A stretch of DNA of 64,000 bases from Oscillospiraceae bacterium (GCA_030625685.1 DAOUQJ010000005.1:89543-153542), one strand, 5' to 3'. Positions 18,257 to 28,136 are shown, numbered from the stretch's first letter. Notes: generated by a model from the sequence alone, not told the origin. Made by a program: numbers and translations.

Positions 18257-18676
18257 CTATCCATTCATTTCTAATGTCTTGTTGATGGTTGCTTTTAAAA
18301 TGGAAAACACAGAAAGATTTGCTTCATATGCATTACTGGCAGCCATTAAATCAATTCGCTCCTCAGTTAAGTCAACATTGGGATATAAAACATATCCGTT
18401 CTCATCCGCTTGCGGATGGTTAGGTTCATAAACAGGTCGAAAATCTCTGTCACTTTCCACGATATCACTGATTTGAACTCCGCCCGTCACATTGGAGAGG
18501 GCATCTTGAAATGTCATTTCCCTCTCTTTAAACACAACTTGTTTTCGGCGATACGGTTCGCCAGACTCAGTTATTGTTGTTTTAGCATTTGCGATGTTTT
18601 GCATAATTATTTCTGTCCGCTTTCGCTCTGAAGTTAAAGCTGAACCCACAATATCCAAAGAACCTAAAAAAGCCAT
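18257..18676 (-). CDS. flgC: FlgC, flagellar rod protein
   Basis: Proximal rod protein, 139 aa. Both family ends are visible: the N-terminal rod motif (SALTSERKRTEIIMQNIANA) and the C-terminal helix (LMAASNAYEANLSVFSILKA, then TINKTLEM). The ATG at 18676 follows GAGG at seven bases. flgB lies 15 bp upstream. The export apparatus does not require processing, and no signal peptide is seen. Confidence 0.95.
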   Translation of the reverse strand: MAFLGSLDIVGSALTSERKRTEIIMQNIANAKTTITESGEPYRRKQVVFKEREMTFQDALSNVTGGVQISDIVESDRDFRPVYEPNHPQADENGYVLYPNVDLTEERIDLMAASNAYEANLSVFSILKATINKTLEMNG

Positions 18677-18691
18677 AAACAATCCTCATTT

Positions 18692-19048
18692 CTATTTGAA
18701 ATCACTATTTAACACATATGAATACTGATCAAATTTCTCGTTGACTTTATTCAGCAATGCTGTATATTGCACATATGATTTATAAAGTGCCAAACTTTCC
18801 TTTTCAATATCTACATTGTTACCATCATTTCTACTAGACAATGTCTCGTCTTGTTTTACCGATGCAGAAATCTTATTGGATAACGTATTATTTGTTTTAT
18901 CAGATAAGATCTTGTGAAAAACAAGGTTTTTTGCTTTGTAACCTGGTGTTTCAATATTTGCAATATTTTGAGTGTGCAATTGCTGTTGCATCCATGATAG
19001 TTTCAAACCAGCTTCTAAGTTTTTAAATTCACTTGAATCATAGAACAT
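18692..19048 (-). CDS. flgB: FlgB, flagellar rod protein
   Basis: Proximal rod protein, 118 aa, with the family pattern LKLSWMQQQLHTQNIANIET and a terminal helix (SLALYKSYVQYTALLNKVNE). It starts at ATG behind GAAGGTGA and is paired with flgC, with fliS just upstream. Confidence 0.94.
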   Translation of the reverse strand: MFYDSSEFKNLEAGLKLSWMQQQLHTQNIANIETPGYKAKNLVFHKILSDKTNNTLSNKISASVKQDETLSSRNDGNNVDIEKESLALYKSYVQYTALLNKVNEKFDQYSYVLNSDFK

Positions 19049-19067
19049 TGTTTTTCACCTTCATCTT

Positions 19068-19445
19068 TTACTTAGCTAATCTCAAATCTCTATCAGCCTG
19101 CGTATATGTATCTCTCAACTCTGAAATCATCTCTACAATTTCATCCAATTGAGATAGATCTTTTTTTATATTTGCCTGTACAATCACTTGCAAAAAATAA
19201 TCGTATAATGCAACTAAGTTTTCTGAAATATCGTATTTCATATCTAGCGTTTGCTTAAGATGAATTAAAATAGCTTGACTTTTTTGCAAACTTTGATTTA
19301 CTTCTGAAATTTGATTCGACTTTTGTGCAATTTTTGCTATATGCAACTGTTTGATTAACCCATCATACAATGCTGTTAGCATTTCACTTTGTGTCATAGT
19401 CATAATGGACTTTTGTTGGTAAGCTTGATAAGGATTACTTTTCAT
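19068..19445 (-). CDS. fliS: FliS, flagellin export chaperone
   Basis: Cytoplasmic four-helix chaperone (125 aa) that prevents flagellin polymerising before export. The N-terminal YQAYQQKSIMTMTQSEMLTA and LYDGLIKQL segments are hallmark FliS. It follows fliD, the conserved pairing. The flagellin gene itself is not in this window. Confidence 0.95.
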   Translation of the reverse strand: MKSNPYQAYQQKSIMTMTQSEMLTALYDGLIKQLHIAKIAQKSNQISEVNQSLQKSQAILIHLKQTLDMKYDISENLVALYDYFLQVIVQANIKKDLSQLDEIVEMISELRDTYTQADRDLRLAK

Positions 19446-19488
19446 ACAATCACCGCTATCTTATCGAAATGTTTATATTTTAATGTTG

Positions 19489-22359
19489 TCATGCATATTG
19501 CTCTGCAAGCATTAAACTCTGCGCGTTATATGTTGACATTATCGATTCCATGGCATTAAACTGATCCCAATATCTAGTTTTTTCAGTTTCATAACGAAGC
19601 CGCAATGTTGAAATTCGCGCTTCTAAATTGTTTATTTCATCATAGAGCGTATTATTCTTTTCCGTAGAATGACCATCAATACCAGCTAGTTGCACAAGCC
19701 AACCTGGATTAGCAAAGCTTTTATTTGCTGAATTTTCCATAACTGCAGACATTTTTTCTGCTATACCATCCACAGAATTGGTGAACAAATCTTTCACGCT
19801 ATCTGCATCACTCGCAAGAGCTTCTCTTAATAACGCTTCATTTAACTGTATCTTACCACCATCATTGTAATCAGCGGTTGTCTCAATACCAATACTATAC
19901 AGTGCAATTTCTGAATTAACTGGCTTTTCATATAGAGTAAGTCTCATTTCAGATAAAAAGCTATTTATGGCTTCATCATTATGCAACAAACCAGTTTTAG
20001 ATTTTTCCTCCCAGAGCTCAATTTCTTTATCAGACATTTCGTCCCGCTGTGCATCTGTAAGAGGCGGATAATCTTTATATTCAGCTTCTTCGGATGTCAT
20101 AGAATTTAACGATTCAATCATCTTATTGTAGTCTTCAACAAATGCTTTGAACCCATCTACAATCGAATCGACATCTCGTTTCGTATTAATAATAACATCA
20201 TCACTTAATTCATTCACTTCCATAGAAATACCATTTACAGTGAACGTATTACTACTTCTACTGGTTTCAACGCCATTGACCACTATTTTCGCATCAGTAC
20301 CCTGATGAATCGCATTTTCAGCAACTTTCCCCTCTCCAAGTTTAATAACACTCCCACCAAACAGCGAAGAAAGTTGTGGAATTGTAGAAAGATCCACATC
20401 ACTAGAAGCTGTGAGCTTTAAACTGCCATCTACAAATGTAATATCATTTCCACCTATTGATGCAATTTCATCTAATGTTGTAGCTTGTGATCCATCTGAC
20501 TTTTTAATACTTGCAGGGTCAATACCCTGCAGTTCATACACATCAGAAATCAAAAGGCTACCCTCTGGGGTGTTGCTGCTTGCTTGACGATTGAAACCCA
20601 TAGCATACGCCAAGTCACTTTTCATTGCTTCTTCAACTGCAAGAGAATCTCGCTGGTCTATTGCGGTTTGATCAAAAGAAACGGCAAATCCTTTTTGAAT
20701 TTTTAGTGCTCCGTCTTCATAACGTATGTTTGCTGTTGTAACACCTTCAATTTCTGAAGAACCAAACTTTTCTTCAAGCCAATCATTAAATTCTTGTTCA
20801 ATAATTTCCTTTGAATATTCCTCCCCCTCTTTTACGGGAAGTGAAAACGTATGCTGTTCCCCATTAACACGAAAAGAGAGTGCTGTTGACTCCGTTGTAT
20901 AATCAGCATCTAATCCAGCACTCTGACTTGTCAATACATTTGTAGTCAACTTGGAACTCACCACAGAAGATGCTGGCGCAATTGCATCACTCCCGAATAA
21001 AACTCCAAGTAAATCCCCTGTTTGTTGCTCCAACGTTATGCCATATCTTGATCCACTTGATGTAGCTTCTAATTTTACTGTATCTGAGAAAGAAGAGTAG
21101 GTAATTCGAACACCTGCATCACTTTGATTGATGGTATTCATCATTTGTCCCAAACTCACATCAGAATCAAAAGAAAACTCTTCCCCATTGATTGAAAAGG
21201 AAAATAAATCACCTTGCAATCCTAAATCACCAAGTTTTGAACTTGTACTAACCAAAGTTGAAGAACCAGGACTCAATCCAATATCACTTGCACTTTGCCC
21301 TGAAATAATCAATTCATGTCCTCGTTCTAAAGCTCCTTCATTATCAAAAATATTTACTTGCAATTGCAATGAATTATCAGGTGTAAGTGACACTGCAATG
21401 GCATTACCAAACGCATCATCAACTTCTTTTTGCAAAGCTTCTTGAATGTTATTAGCGTCAATAACCATTTGTCCATCCACCAAGGAACCTTGCACATTAT
21501 TTAGAGTAATTGTCTTTTGAATTCCATCAAAAGACAAATCAAACGAAATCCCAGCTTGAAGATTCAATGTCCCACCTTCTAACATAGTGGAAATAGAACC
21601 ATCCAAATTATTAACATTGCTTTTCGTTGTGGACTGTAGACCTGCCATTTGCAAGCCCAGTTCTGTTGAACTATCATCAATGGTAATGATACGATTCGCA
21701 TCTTCAGAAACAAAACGCAAACTACCATCATATATTTCTGCCTCTACACCTAACACTCCAGCGCTAGCAAAAGCTGACTGAAATGCCTGTGTTAACTCTT
21801 CTTCAGTTTGTACATGATTCAGATTCACTGAAACATCACCGAAATCACTCAACTGTAGAACTACACTTTTATTAAAAAGCTTTGTTAAACTATCTGAATC
21901 CAATGTTTCACCAATAATTTTTTGTTCTCCGCTCAACGTTTTCTCACTACTTAGATGAGAAGTTGATGCCAACTGTGTAACCGCCATGTGAAGTTCACCT
22001 GGCGTAGCATTTGAATTAGTACTAAGAATTTGCACTGCACTATCATCATTGACGGATGACAACATGGAATTAAAAAAATCATTACTAGCAAAATTATTCA
22101 CATGAGAAGCCCCATATGAAGAATCAAAATATGTAGAATGAAATGTATTAATCGATGATATAACATCTCGATATTTTTCCTGCTTCCATTCTGTTTGTTG
22201 CTTAACGCCTAATTGTTTATCTATCTTTGCCTGAGTTCCTGCCAACATGTCCTTAACCATTGTTTCGGTATCCATGCCAGACATCAAACCAGAAACGCCA
22301 TTAGAAGAGCTGGTTTGATTTCCAACGCTATAAAAAGCTGATGAATTGATACTACTCAT
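19489..22359 (-). CDS. fliD: FliD, filament cap protein (very large)
   Basis: Filament cap (HAP2) on which flagellin assembles. The N-terminal FliD domain is clear (SGLMSGMDTETMVKDMLAGT, then KQQTEWKQEKYRDVISSINT), as is the C-terminal helical domain (RISTLRLRYETEKTRYWDQF, then SIMSTYNAQSLMLAEQY). At 956 aa it is nearly twice the common 450-550. The extra middle contains several repeat-like beta modules with patterns such as LSFRVNGEQHTF and FSFSINGEEFSF. ATG behind GGAGG. Confidence 0.93.
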   Translation of the reverse strand: MSSINSSAFYSVGNQTSSSNGVSGLMSGMDTETMVKDMLAGTQAKIDKQLGVKQQTEWKQEKYRDVISSINTFHSTYFDSSYGASHVNNFASNDFFNSMLSSVNDDSAVQILSTNSNATPGELHMAVTQLASTSHLSSEKTLSGEQKIIGETLDSDSLTKLFNKSVVLQLSDFGDVSVNLNHVQTEEELTQAFQSAFASAGVLGVEAEIYDGSLRFVSEDANRIITIDDSSTELGLQMAGLQSTTKSNVNNLDGSISTMLEGGTLNLQAGISFDLSFDGIQKTITLNNVQGSLVDGQMVIDANNIQEALQKEVDDAFGNAIAVSLTPDNSLQLQVNIFDNEGALERGHELIISGQSASDIGLSPGSSTLVSTSSKLGDLGLQGDLFSFSINGEEFSFDSDVSLGQMMNTINQSDAGVRITYSSFSDTVKLEATSSGSRYGITLEQQTGDLLGVLFGSDAIAPASSVVSSKLTTNVLTSQSAGLDADYTTESTALSFRVNGEQHTFSLPVKEGEEYSKEIIEQEFNDWLEEKFGSSEIEGVTTANIRYEDGALKIQKGFAVSFDQTAIDQRDSLAVEEAMKSDLAYAMGFNRQASSNTPEGSLLISDVYELQGIDPASIKKSDGSQATTLDEIASIGGNDITFVDGSLKLTASSDVDLSTIPQLSSLFGGSVIKLGEGKVAENAIHQGTDAKIVVNGVETSRSSNTFTVNGISMEVNELSDDVIINTKRDVDSIVDGFKAFVEDYNKMIESLNSMTSEEAEYKDYPPLTDAQRDEMSDKEIELWEEKSKTGLLHNDEAINSFLSEMRLTLYEKPVNSEIALYSIGIETTADYNDGGKIQLNEALLREALASDADSVKDLFTNSVDGIAEKMSAVMENSANKSFANPGWLVQLAGIDGHSTEKNNTLYDEINNLEARISTLRLRYETEKTRYWDQFNAMESIMSTYNAQSLMLAEQYA

Positions 22360-22437
22360 ATAATGACCTCCGATTCTTTAAATTGTAGACCTTTTAATTA
22401 TTTATGACATGAAATGTCAATTATGAAAGCGAATTTT

Positions 22438-22911
22438 TCAAATTAACCGATTTTTCAGTGTTGAAACAGTTCGATTTTTCCCTGTTTGCACAGAAAAATG
22501 GTATCGAGCAGCTAAATTGGAGCCGTTTTGATTTAACTCTTTAACTTGCTCCATCACTCGTTGCTTCTCATTCTCTAAATGAAGTCGAATCACATCTTCG
22601 TTTTTTAACAAACGATTCACAGATAACTTGCATTGCAAGGACATATGATATATATTCCTTAAGTTTAAGCTAATATCTTTTCTAGAAACACGCAAAGCAA
22701 TTACGCGCCTACAATATTCATCATTCTGAGTCAACTGATGTAATTTTGCATCAATTTGCGATATTTTTTCAAATAATTCACCGCGCTTTATCATCAACTC
22801 TTCTAAAACACCAACAGTTTCATATTGCATAGGTATTGACAACTCTTCCAGAGACAAAAAACAAGCATACTTTTCCGAAAGACACGATAGTATTTCATCA
22901 TAATAAATCAT
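22438..22911 (-). CDS. Unknown helical protein upstream of fliD, possible chaperone
   Basis: 157 aa, predicted mostly alpha-helical with a basic C-terminus, no membrane helix or signal peptide, and no motif I recognise. AAAGGAG six bases before the ATG shows it is a real gene. It is first in the fliD-fliS-flgB-flgC run. Size, helical character and position suggest a FliT- or FlgN-like secretion chaperone for FliD, but this is inference from context only. Confidence 0.55.
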   Translation of the reverse strand: MIYYDEILSCLSEKYACFLSLEELSIPMQYETVGVLEELMIKRGELFEKISQIDAKLHQLTQNDEYCRRVIALRVSRKDISLNLRNIYHMSLQCKLSVNRLLKNEDVIRLHLENEKQRVMEQVKELNQNGSNLAARYHFSVQTGKNRTVSTLKNRLI

Positions 22912-22945
22912 GAAATTCTCCTTTCTAGTAAAACCAAATAAAGTA

Positions 22946-22954
22946 TGCTATACT
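22946..22954 (+). promoter_or_regulatory. Possible extended -10 promoter
   Basis: TGCTATACT is an extended -10 element on the plus strand, 68 bases before the gene at 23023; no good -35 is visible. The same intergenic stretch must also drive the divergent minus-strand gene at 22911. Confidence 0.35.
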
Positions 22955-23022
22955 GTATTCAATATTTCATAATCAACCTAATACACAACATTTTTCTGTT
23001 CAGATGGGAGGCCATTGCCCTA

Positions 23023-23742
23023 ATGTATACTGACCCAACCCCCTACACTTTTTATGCCACACTTCAAAATGAGACGGGCGAAAGTGTAGCTGATGGAACA
23101 GCTATTATATCAGTCGAGGATAGAACGCTCACTTTCCAAAGTGACTTTGTCCCCCTTTATCCAATAGGCACAGCAATGCAAGTAGTAAGATACTGCAAAA
23201 ATAAAGTCGTACATCGTTTTCTTGGCTCAGTGTTTTTATCAGACAAAACCCTTATGAGACTAGTATCAATTGCTGATATACTTTACCCTGGAGCTGAGTA
23301 TTGTTATTGGGACATTCACCGTTATAAGGGAACTGTTAAGATAAAAACACCAGCTCAACCACAAGAACACAAACTGTTTCAGCGCTTTCGCACAAGACAA
23401 AATCCTCAAACTAAATTCCCCATTACTATTACCGCAATCACACTAGAAGAAGTCTTGTTTCAAGTATCTGCATCAAATCAAACGGATAAATCTTCTGCTC
23501 TTCCACCAAGAGATAATTTTAACATGTTAGCTGAAATTGGAGATGTCGTATCACTTCACTTTGACACCCCTTTGCCCTCTAGCACAGTCAAAGCAATTGT
23601 ACAAAAATCATTGATATTTGGAGAGGAGCATCAATATTTATGCAACGTACAATGGGATAACATTTCTCAAAAAGAAGCTATGCAAACTTATCTATGGGGA
23701 ACCATTCAGAAAGATTGCACTCTTTTTCCTTCAAACCCGTAG
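23023..23742 (+). CDS. Unknown protein inside the flagellar cluster, opposite strand
   Basis: 239 aa from the ATG at 23023, which has GGGAGG 11 bases upstream; in-frame codons back to 22945 look untranslated. The sequence is beta-rich with no membrane helix. The first half (GSVFLSDKTLMRLVSI) and second half (FRTRQNPQTKFP, then VSLHFDTPLP) recall the barrel arrangement of PilZ/YcgR-type flagellar brakes. The paired arginines and the D-x-S-x-x-G motif needed for cyclic-di-GMP are not present, so I do not assign it. It is the only plus-strand gene in the first 28 kb and is convergent with the DUF6470 gene. Confidence 0.5.
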   Translation: MYTDPTPYTFYATLQNETGESVADGTAIISVEDRTLTFQSDFVPLYPIGTAMQVVRYCKNKVVHRFLGSVFLSDKTLMRLVSIADILYPGAEYCYWDIHRYKGTVKIKTPAQPQEHKLFQRFRTRQNPQTKFPITITAITLEEVLFQVSASNQTDKSSALPPRDNFNMLAEIGDVVSLHFDTPLPSSTVKAIVQKSLIFGEEHQYLCNVQWDNISQKEAMQTYLWGTIQKDCTLFPSNP

Positions 23743-23761
23743 ACCTCAGTGTCACGAGTTT

Positions 23762-24349
23762 TTATTTTTCTTGAGCTTTAGGATCAGAACTTGGTGGAAC
23801 ATACAAAGGGTCACCAACATATTCAATATTTACGTTTGGATATTGTAATATCTGAAAATGCACACTTCCTGGCGAAAAATCAAATTCAGTTTCTTGAATA
23901 TCCCAATCAAACTGGATTTCACCTGGTTCAAATTGCGTCGTTATTTGATTCGGAATCCACTGCATCTGTACTCCTCCACTAGGCATAAACGCTGTATATG
24001 TTCCATCCATTTCTTGCATTTTATTTTTGACAATTTGTCCAATAGAAACACCATCTTCAATGCGAGCCAACTGCGCTCCTGTCTCTACAGCTTGTCTAGT
24101 GTATTGTCTTATAGAATCTTTTCCTTTCTGGGAAGCTGATGAAATTAAATCTTCGCTATTATTAAACCCCAAAGATTGTCTCGCTTCATATGTATCATAT
24201 TCTAATTTTCCAGATTTCGTTTCGATCTGCAATTCACCAGAATTGTTTTCAATATTTGCCACTGGGGGAGCTTGCGAATACTCAAGTTTGGCATTTTCAA
24301 TGTTCAATTCCCACTTTGTATGTATATTTTCAATTAGTAAAACTTGCAC
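23762..24349 (-). CDS. DUF6470 family protein (YviE-like)
   Basis: 195 aa, soluble, matching the family of Bacillus YviE by position after flgL and by sequence character: EYSQAPPVANIENNSG, a helical middle, then repeated acidic/aromatic beta segments (FEPGEIQFDWDIQETEFDF). Function unknown. The start is GTG behind AAGGGGG. In Bacillus this gene is followed by fliW and csrA; here the next gene is on the other strand, so neither follows. Confidence 0.8.
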   Translation of the reverse strand: MQVLLIENIHTKWELNIENAKLEYSQAPPVANIENNSGELQIETKSGKLEYDTYEARQSLGFNNSEDLISSASQKGKDSIRQYTRQAVETGAQLARIEDGVSIGQIVKNKMQEMDGTYTAFMPSGGVQMQWIPNQITTQFEPGEIQFDWDIQETEFDFSPGSVHFQILQYPNVNIEYVGDPLYVPPSSDPKAQEK

Positions 24350-24384
24350 ACAACATCCCCCTTATCTAATCATTATTATAAATC

Positions 24385-25407
24385 TCATCTAAGAAAATCC
24401 ATCAATGAAACGGGCAATATTTTTGCTCCCATTTGTAAGACAGCCTTTAGTACATAATCATTCATGGCTTGCGTTGTAGCAGCTTCTGCATCATCAATTC
24501 CCATCAGATTATCTATACGCACTTCATAGTTGTCAACCGTATCTTCAAGTCTTGTCTGCATAATATCTAAAAATTTTGTTTTAGCACCAATATCGGTTAA
24601 ATTTGATCGAAAAGTATCATTTAACATATCTAAATGATCCGTTAATTCACCTAAAGTTTCTTTATTATAGTTCGTTAAACTATCTTCTAATTCCACAAGT
24701 GTATTGAAAATATTCATTGAAAAGCCTGAGGATGCGTCAGCCCCATATCCCAAAATATCTAGTCCTGAAATTGAGACCAAAAAACCTGTATCATCTTCTA
24801 CTTGAGTGGCATTCATTTTAATGCCAAGCCCTACATCCAAATAAACACTTTCATCCATTGGAATTGATTTGCGATCACCAGCGTCCATATAATAATACCC
24901 ATTGGCATCTTTTTGAATCGTATCAACAGGTATTCCATTATACTCAATCTTTCCTGTATCACTTTCCTGGAATGGTTGACTTACACTAACATTACTTCCA
25001 CCGAATACAAACTTCTTGCCATATTGAGCATTCGCAAGATTGAGTATTTGCTCTCGCAAAGCTTTGATTTCATTTGCGATAGCATTTCTTCCTGAATCAC
25101 CTTTTTCTTCATTCATACCCTTTAATGCCAATGCATGTGCATTTGTAATAATATCTTGCATGGTCATCAAAGTATTCTCTGTCATTTTCAGTTCATCATT
25201 AACAGATTTCACGTTGTCCAACTTCTGCTGAGATTGATACAAATCCATGCGTGTCTGCATAACGCGCGTTCCTGCCGATACATCATCTGACAAACGCTCA
25301 AAACGATTGCCACTGGCAATTTGTTCATTGGTTTTGCTATATTTCATTTTAGCAGAATTCATCTGTTTAAGATAATTTCTAACTGTCGAGCGATCTGAAA
25401 TTCTCAT
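24385..25407 (-). CDS. flgL: FlgL, hook-filament junction protein
   Basis: HAP3, 340 aa, joins the hook-associated FlgK ring to flagellin. The flagellin-like N-terminal helix is present (MRISDRSTVRNYLKQMNSAK, then ASGNRFERLSDDVSAGTR), along with QYGKKFVFGGSNVS and a C-terminal flagellin-like coiled coil (AATTQAMNDYVLKAVLQMGA). ATG behind AAGGGG, 20 bp after flgK. Confidence 0.95.
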   Translation of the reverse strand: MRISDRSTVRNYLKQMNSAKMKYSKTNEQIASGNRFERLSDDVSAGTRVMQTRMDLYQSQQKLDNVKSVNDELKMTENTLMTMQDIITNAHALALKGMNEEKGDSGRNAIANEIKALREQILNLANAQYGKKFVFGGSNVSVSQPFQESDTGKIEYNGIPVDTIQKDANGYYYMDAGDRKSIPMDESVYLDVGLGIKMNATQVEDDTGFLVSISGLDILGYGADASSGFSMNIFNTLVELEDSLTNYNKETLGELTDHLDMLNDTFRSNLTDIGAKTKFLDIMQTRLEDTVDNYEVRIDNLMGIDDAEAATTQAMNDYVLKAVLQMGAKILPVSLMDFLR

Positions 25408-25427
25408 TATAACTTCCCCTTACCAGG

Positions 25428-26978
25428 TTATAAACCTGCACGACCCATGCGATTAATGACAACGTCTATGAGCTCATCCAACACTGTCATTAAGCGAGAA
25501 GCCGCCTCATAAGATTTTTGATATTTCAACATATCAGCTGTTTCCTCATCTTGCGAAACACCTGACACCGCATCTCTTTGATCCAAAAAATCATCAGCAA
25601 TCTTACTATAAGCATCTTGACGTCCCTCATGGAAACTCAAGTCCGAACCTAATTTTCCAAGAAAATTCACCTCAAAATCTGCAAATGTCCCTGAGTAGGT
25701 CTCACCATGTGAAGTAAATGAATTGACGCCATCTGTCAATTGTACAGCTATATACTGAGCAAAATCTTCTACATTTTCATTTTTATTGTAAATAAAGTAG
25801 GATCCACCCTCTGTAGCCCATTCATCACTAATAGTAATATTGTTTGCAGTAATAACTTGAAATGGACTTGTTCCACTTTCCGTTTCAGCACCTAGCAAGG
25901 TTTTATACACAATATTTCCATAAGCATCTACTTTGTTCTCACCTGTAGACTCATCATATTCAGGTACAGCATGATTCACCATGTCAGCTAATGCACTTGC
26001 AAACATATCAATTTGATCTCGATAATATGGTATCCCTTGATATGGTTCTTCCGCATTGCTTTGCACGTTTGTCCCACGACCGTTGATAAATTGTAAATCA
26101 GCCAATAGTCGACCACTGTCCAAAGTAACATTTTGCTGCGTTTTCATCCATCGAATATCAACTGTTTTATCATCGTGTACTGAAAAATGCATCATATCTT
26201 GCTCTGAACCATTGACCACAGAATGACCACCCATTTGTACGTTCACCATTCCATTAGCCATTTCCTGAATGTCAATATTTCCGTAACTACTCAATTCATC
26301 TAACAATAAATTGCGTTCATCCAATAATTCATTGGGTTGGTAATGCTCATTATTTGGATCAGCAACTACTGTAGCGTCTTCACTGATGATATGATTCAAG
26401 TGTGCTATTTGTGCCGTAATCTCATTCACACGATTTACACTGATATTCATATCATTTGTAAATTGTTCTGTCACTTGATCTAAATTGCTATCTAACTGAT
26501 GAAGCACTTGTGTTGTGTTTTTAAACGCAAGCATAACCAGATTTGCTTCTGTTTCTGAACTGGGTGCTTGTACAAAGTCATTTAAACTTTCATACATCTG
26601 AGTAATTGCCCCAAACAAGCCAGATTCATCTGTAATATCTTGTCCATCACCCAAAGCACTTTGGAGACTGTTTAATATATTTGTAGCTTCATTGTGATAA
26701 CTCGCTTTAGAAAACTCATCTCGAAAACACTTATCCAAAAAATCATCACGAACTTGTGATACACCCATCGCTTCGACACCTTGTCCTGCCAAACCGATTC
26801 TATTATTTGCTACACGAGAGGTATAGGACATAGCACCAGCTGGAGTGCGGTCTACTCGTTGTCTGCTGTAACCTGCGGTATCAACATTTGTCAGGTTATT
26901 TCCCATTACATCTATTGCTTTTTGATTCGCAAAAATCGAACTTTTTGCCATCTCAAACCCCATAAAGGTTGGTCTCAC
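25428..26978 (-). CDS. flgK: FlgK, hook-filament junction protein
   Basis: HAP1, 516 aa. The N-terminal rod/hook motif (FANQKAIDVMGNNLTNVDTA, then GYSRQRVDRTP) and C-terminal helix (ADMLKYQKSYEAASRLMTVL) are intact. The predicted start is GTG immediately behind AAGGAGGGG. It is co-transcribed with flgM, flgN and flgL. Confidence 0.95.
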   Translation of the reverse strand: MRPTFMGFEMAKSSIFANQKAIDVMGNNLTNVDTAGYSRQRVDRTPAGAMSYTSRVANNRIGLAGQGVEAMGVSQVRDDFLDKCFRDEFSKASYHNEATNILNSLQSALGDGQDITDESGLFGAITQMYESLNDFVQAPSSETEANLVMLAFKNTTQVLHQLDSNLDQVTEQFTNDMNISVNRVNEITAQIAHLNHIISEDATVVADPNNEHYQPNELLDERNLLLDELSSYGNIDIQEMANGMVNVQMGGHSVVNGSEQDMMHFSVHDDKTVDIRWMKTQQNVTLDSGRLLADLQFINGRGTNVQSNAEEPYQGIPYYRDQIDMFASALADMVNHAVPEYDESTGENKVDAYGNIVYKTLLGAETESGTSPFQVITANNITISDEWATEGGSYFIYNKNENVEDFAQYIAVQLTDGVNSFTSHGETYSGTFADFEVNFLGKLGSDLSFHEGRQDAYSKIADDFLDQRDAVSGVSQDEETADMLKYQKSYEAASRLMTVLDELIDVVINRMGRAGL

Positions 26979-26989
26979 GTTACCCCTCC

Positions 26990-27466
26990 TTACAATTTCT
27001 TTTGAAAAGCAGAATGTCCTCTTTCAGCTGTTTTTCCACTAAAGGTATTCCCATACACTCCACTTTTTGTTTTCACTGTTTGAGAAACTTCCCCTCCGAG
27101 AAGCCCCAATTCTGTTTTGGCAATTTTCTGTGATAATTGATTTAATTCCTTAATATCCATTGCCACTTTTCGCATCTCTTGGAGTTTCTCTTGAAAACGG
27201 CCTTTATATTCGACTGGAACATAGTTGAGAAGCTCTTCACCTGTAAATTTCTCTAACTGTAAAGTCTGCAACGTTTCAAAGCGCGACCGCTCTAAAGACT
27301 CCAGTTTCATAATCATAGCTTGCAGTTTCTGCAAGACAGCTTCCATATTTTTTTCATTGTATTCTAACAAGGCTAATCGTTTTTCTCTCTCTGTCTCGCG
27401 AATTAGTTGCATATGTTCGCAGGTTTGATCAGTTAAATCTATAAAAGATGCCCATACATCATTCAT
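26990..27466 (-). CDS. flgN: FlgN, export chaperone for FlgK and FlgL
   Basis: 158-aa helical cytoplasmic protein (DLTDQTCEHMQLIRETE, then long Leu/Lys/Gln-rich helices). FlgN proteins hold FlgK and FlgL before export. The ATG at 27466 lies seven bases from GAGGAG; two closer or earlier starts are less well spaced. Position between flgM and flgK makes the assignment strong despite low sequence conservation. Confidence 0.88.
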   Translation of the reverse strand: MNDVWASFIDLTDQTCEHMQLIRETEREKRLALLEYNEKNMEAVLQKLQAMIMKLESLERSRFETLQTLQLEKFTGEELLNYVPVEYKGRFQEKLQEMRKVAMDIKELNQLSQKIAKTELGLLGGEVSQTVKTKSGVYGNTFSGKTAERGHSAFQKKL

Positions 27467-27493
27467 GTGCATACTCCTCAACTATAATTACTA

Positions 27494-27811
27494 TTAAAAT
27501 TTACCTGTCACTCTCTCCATCATAGCGATAGCAACATCTTTTCCTGTCACTGGACATTGATCTCCTTGATACTTACTTTTAAGCGCTTCCAATCGTTGAG
27601 AGGAAATATTATCTTCCCACTTACTTGCATATTCTTTGCACTTAGCCTCAACACCCACTTGCAAAGAAGCGTGACTACTTATCTGAATAGAATCACAACT
27701 TTGGAAACGAGTAGTGTTATTCCCAGTTAACCCTTCTCTTGTTGCATTCTTAGGTGCTTGAAAGGATGCTGCCTGCACTTGATTGGCGGAATGAATTCCT
27801 GAAATTTTCAT
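27494..27811 (-). CDS. flgM: FlgM, anti-sigma factor for sigma-D/FliA
   Basis: 105-aa, mostly disordered protein that holds the flagellar sigma factor until the hook is finished and FlgM is exported. The N-terminus MKISGIHSANQVQA and the C-terminal binding region (ISSQRLEALKSKYQGDQCPV, GKDVAIAMMERVTG) fit the family. The ATG at 27811 follows GAGGTG at six bases. First gene of the flgM-flgN-flgK-flgL-DUF6470 run. Confidence 0.92.
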   Translation of the reverse strand: MKISGIHSANQVQAASFQAPKNATREGLTGNNTTRFQSCDSIQISSHASLQVGVEAKCKEYASKWEDNISSQRLEALKSKYQGDQCPVTGKDVAIAMMERVTGKF

Positions 27812-28052
27812 AATATGCACCTCAATTCTGATATTCTGATTATTCAATACCTTCAGCAAAAGCTTTTTTCCTTATTATTTTTATTCAACTAGTCTATAAA
27901 AATGAAAGAGGTTTCGAAAAATTATTTCTCATATTATGCAATAATTCTAGATTTTTATTTAACTTCACCAATTCGCATTCTTTTTTGCATAAGTTTATTA
28001 TGTTAAAATTTTGTGGTATCTTTTCATAAATCAATTTTCAAGTCTTCCAACA

Positions 28053-28087
28053 AAAAAGTCTGCACCCTAAATGAGTGCAGACTTTTT
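28053..28087. terminator. Bidirectional terminator
   Basis: Perfect 13-bp stem AAAAAGTCTGCAC / GTGCAGACTTTTT around a nine-base loop, with A-run and T-run built into the two arms so that it can act on either strand. It separates the decayed gene at 28137 from the flgM operon. Confidence 0.85.
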
Positions 28088-28136
28088 AATATCAAAATTA
28101 CGTTTCAATTTCTTTTGTGTATTACTCAGCGTTTTC

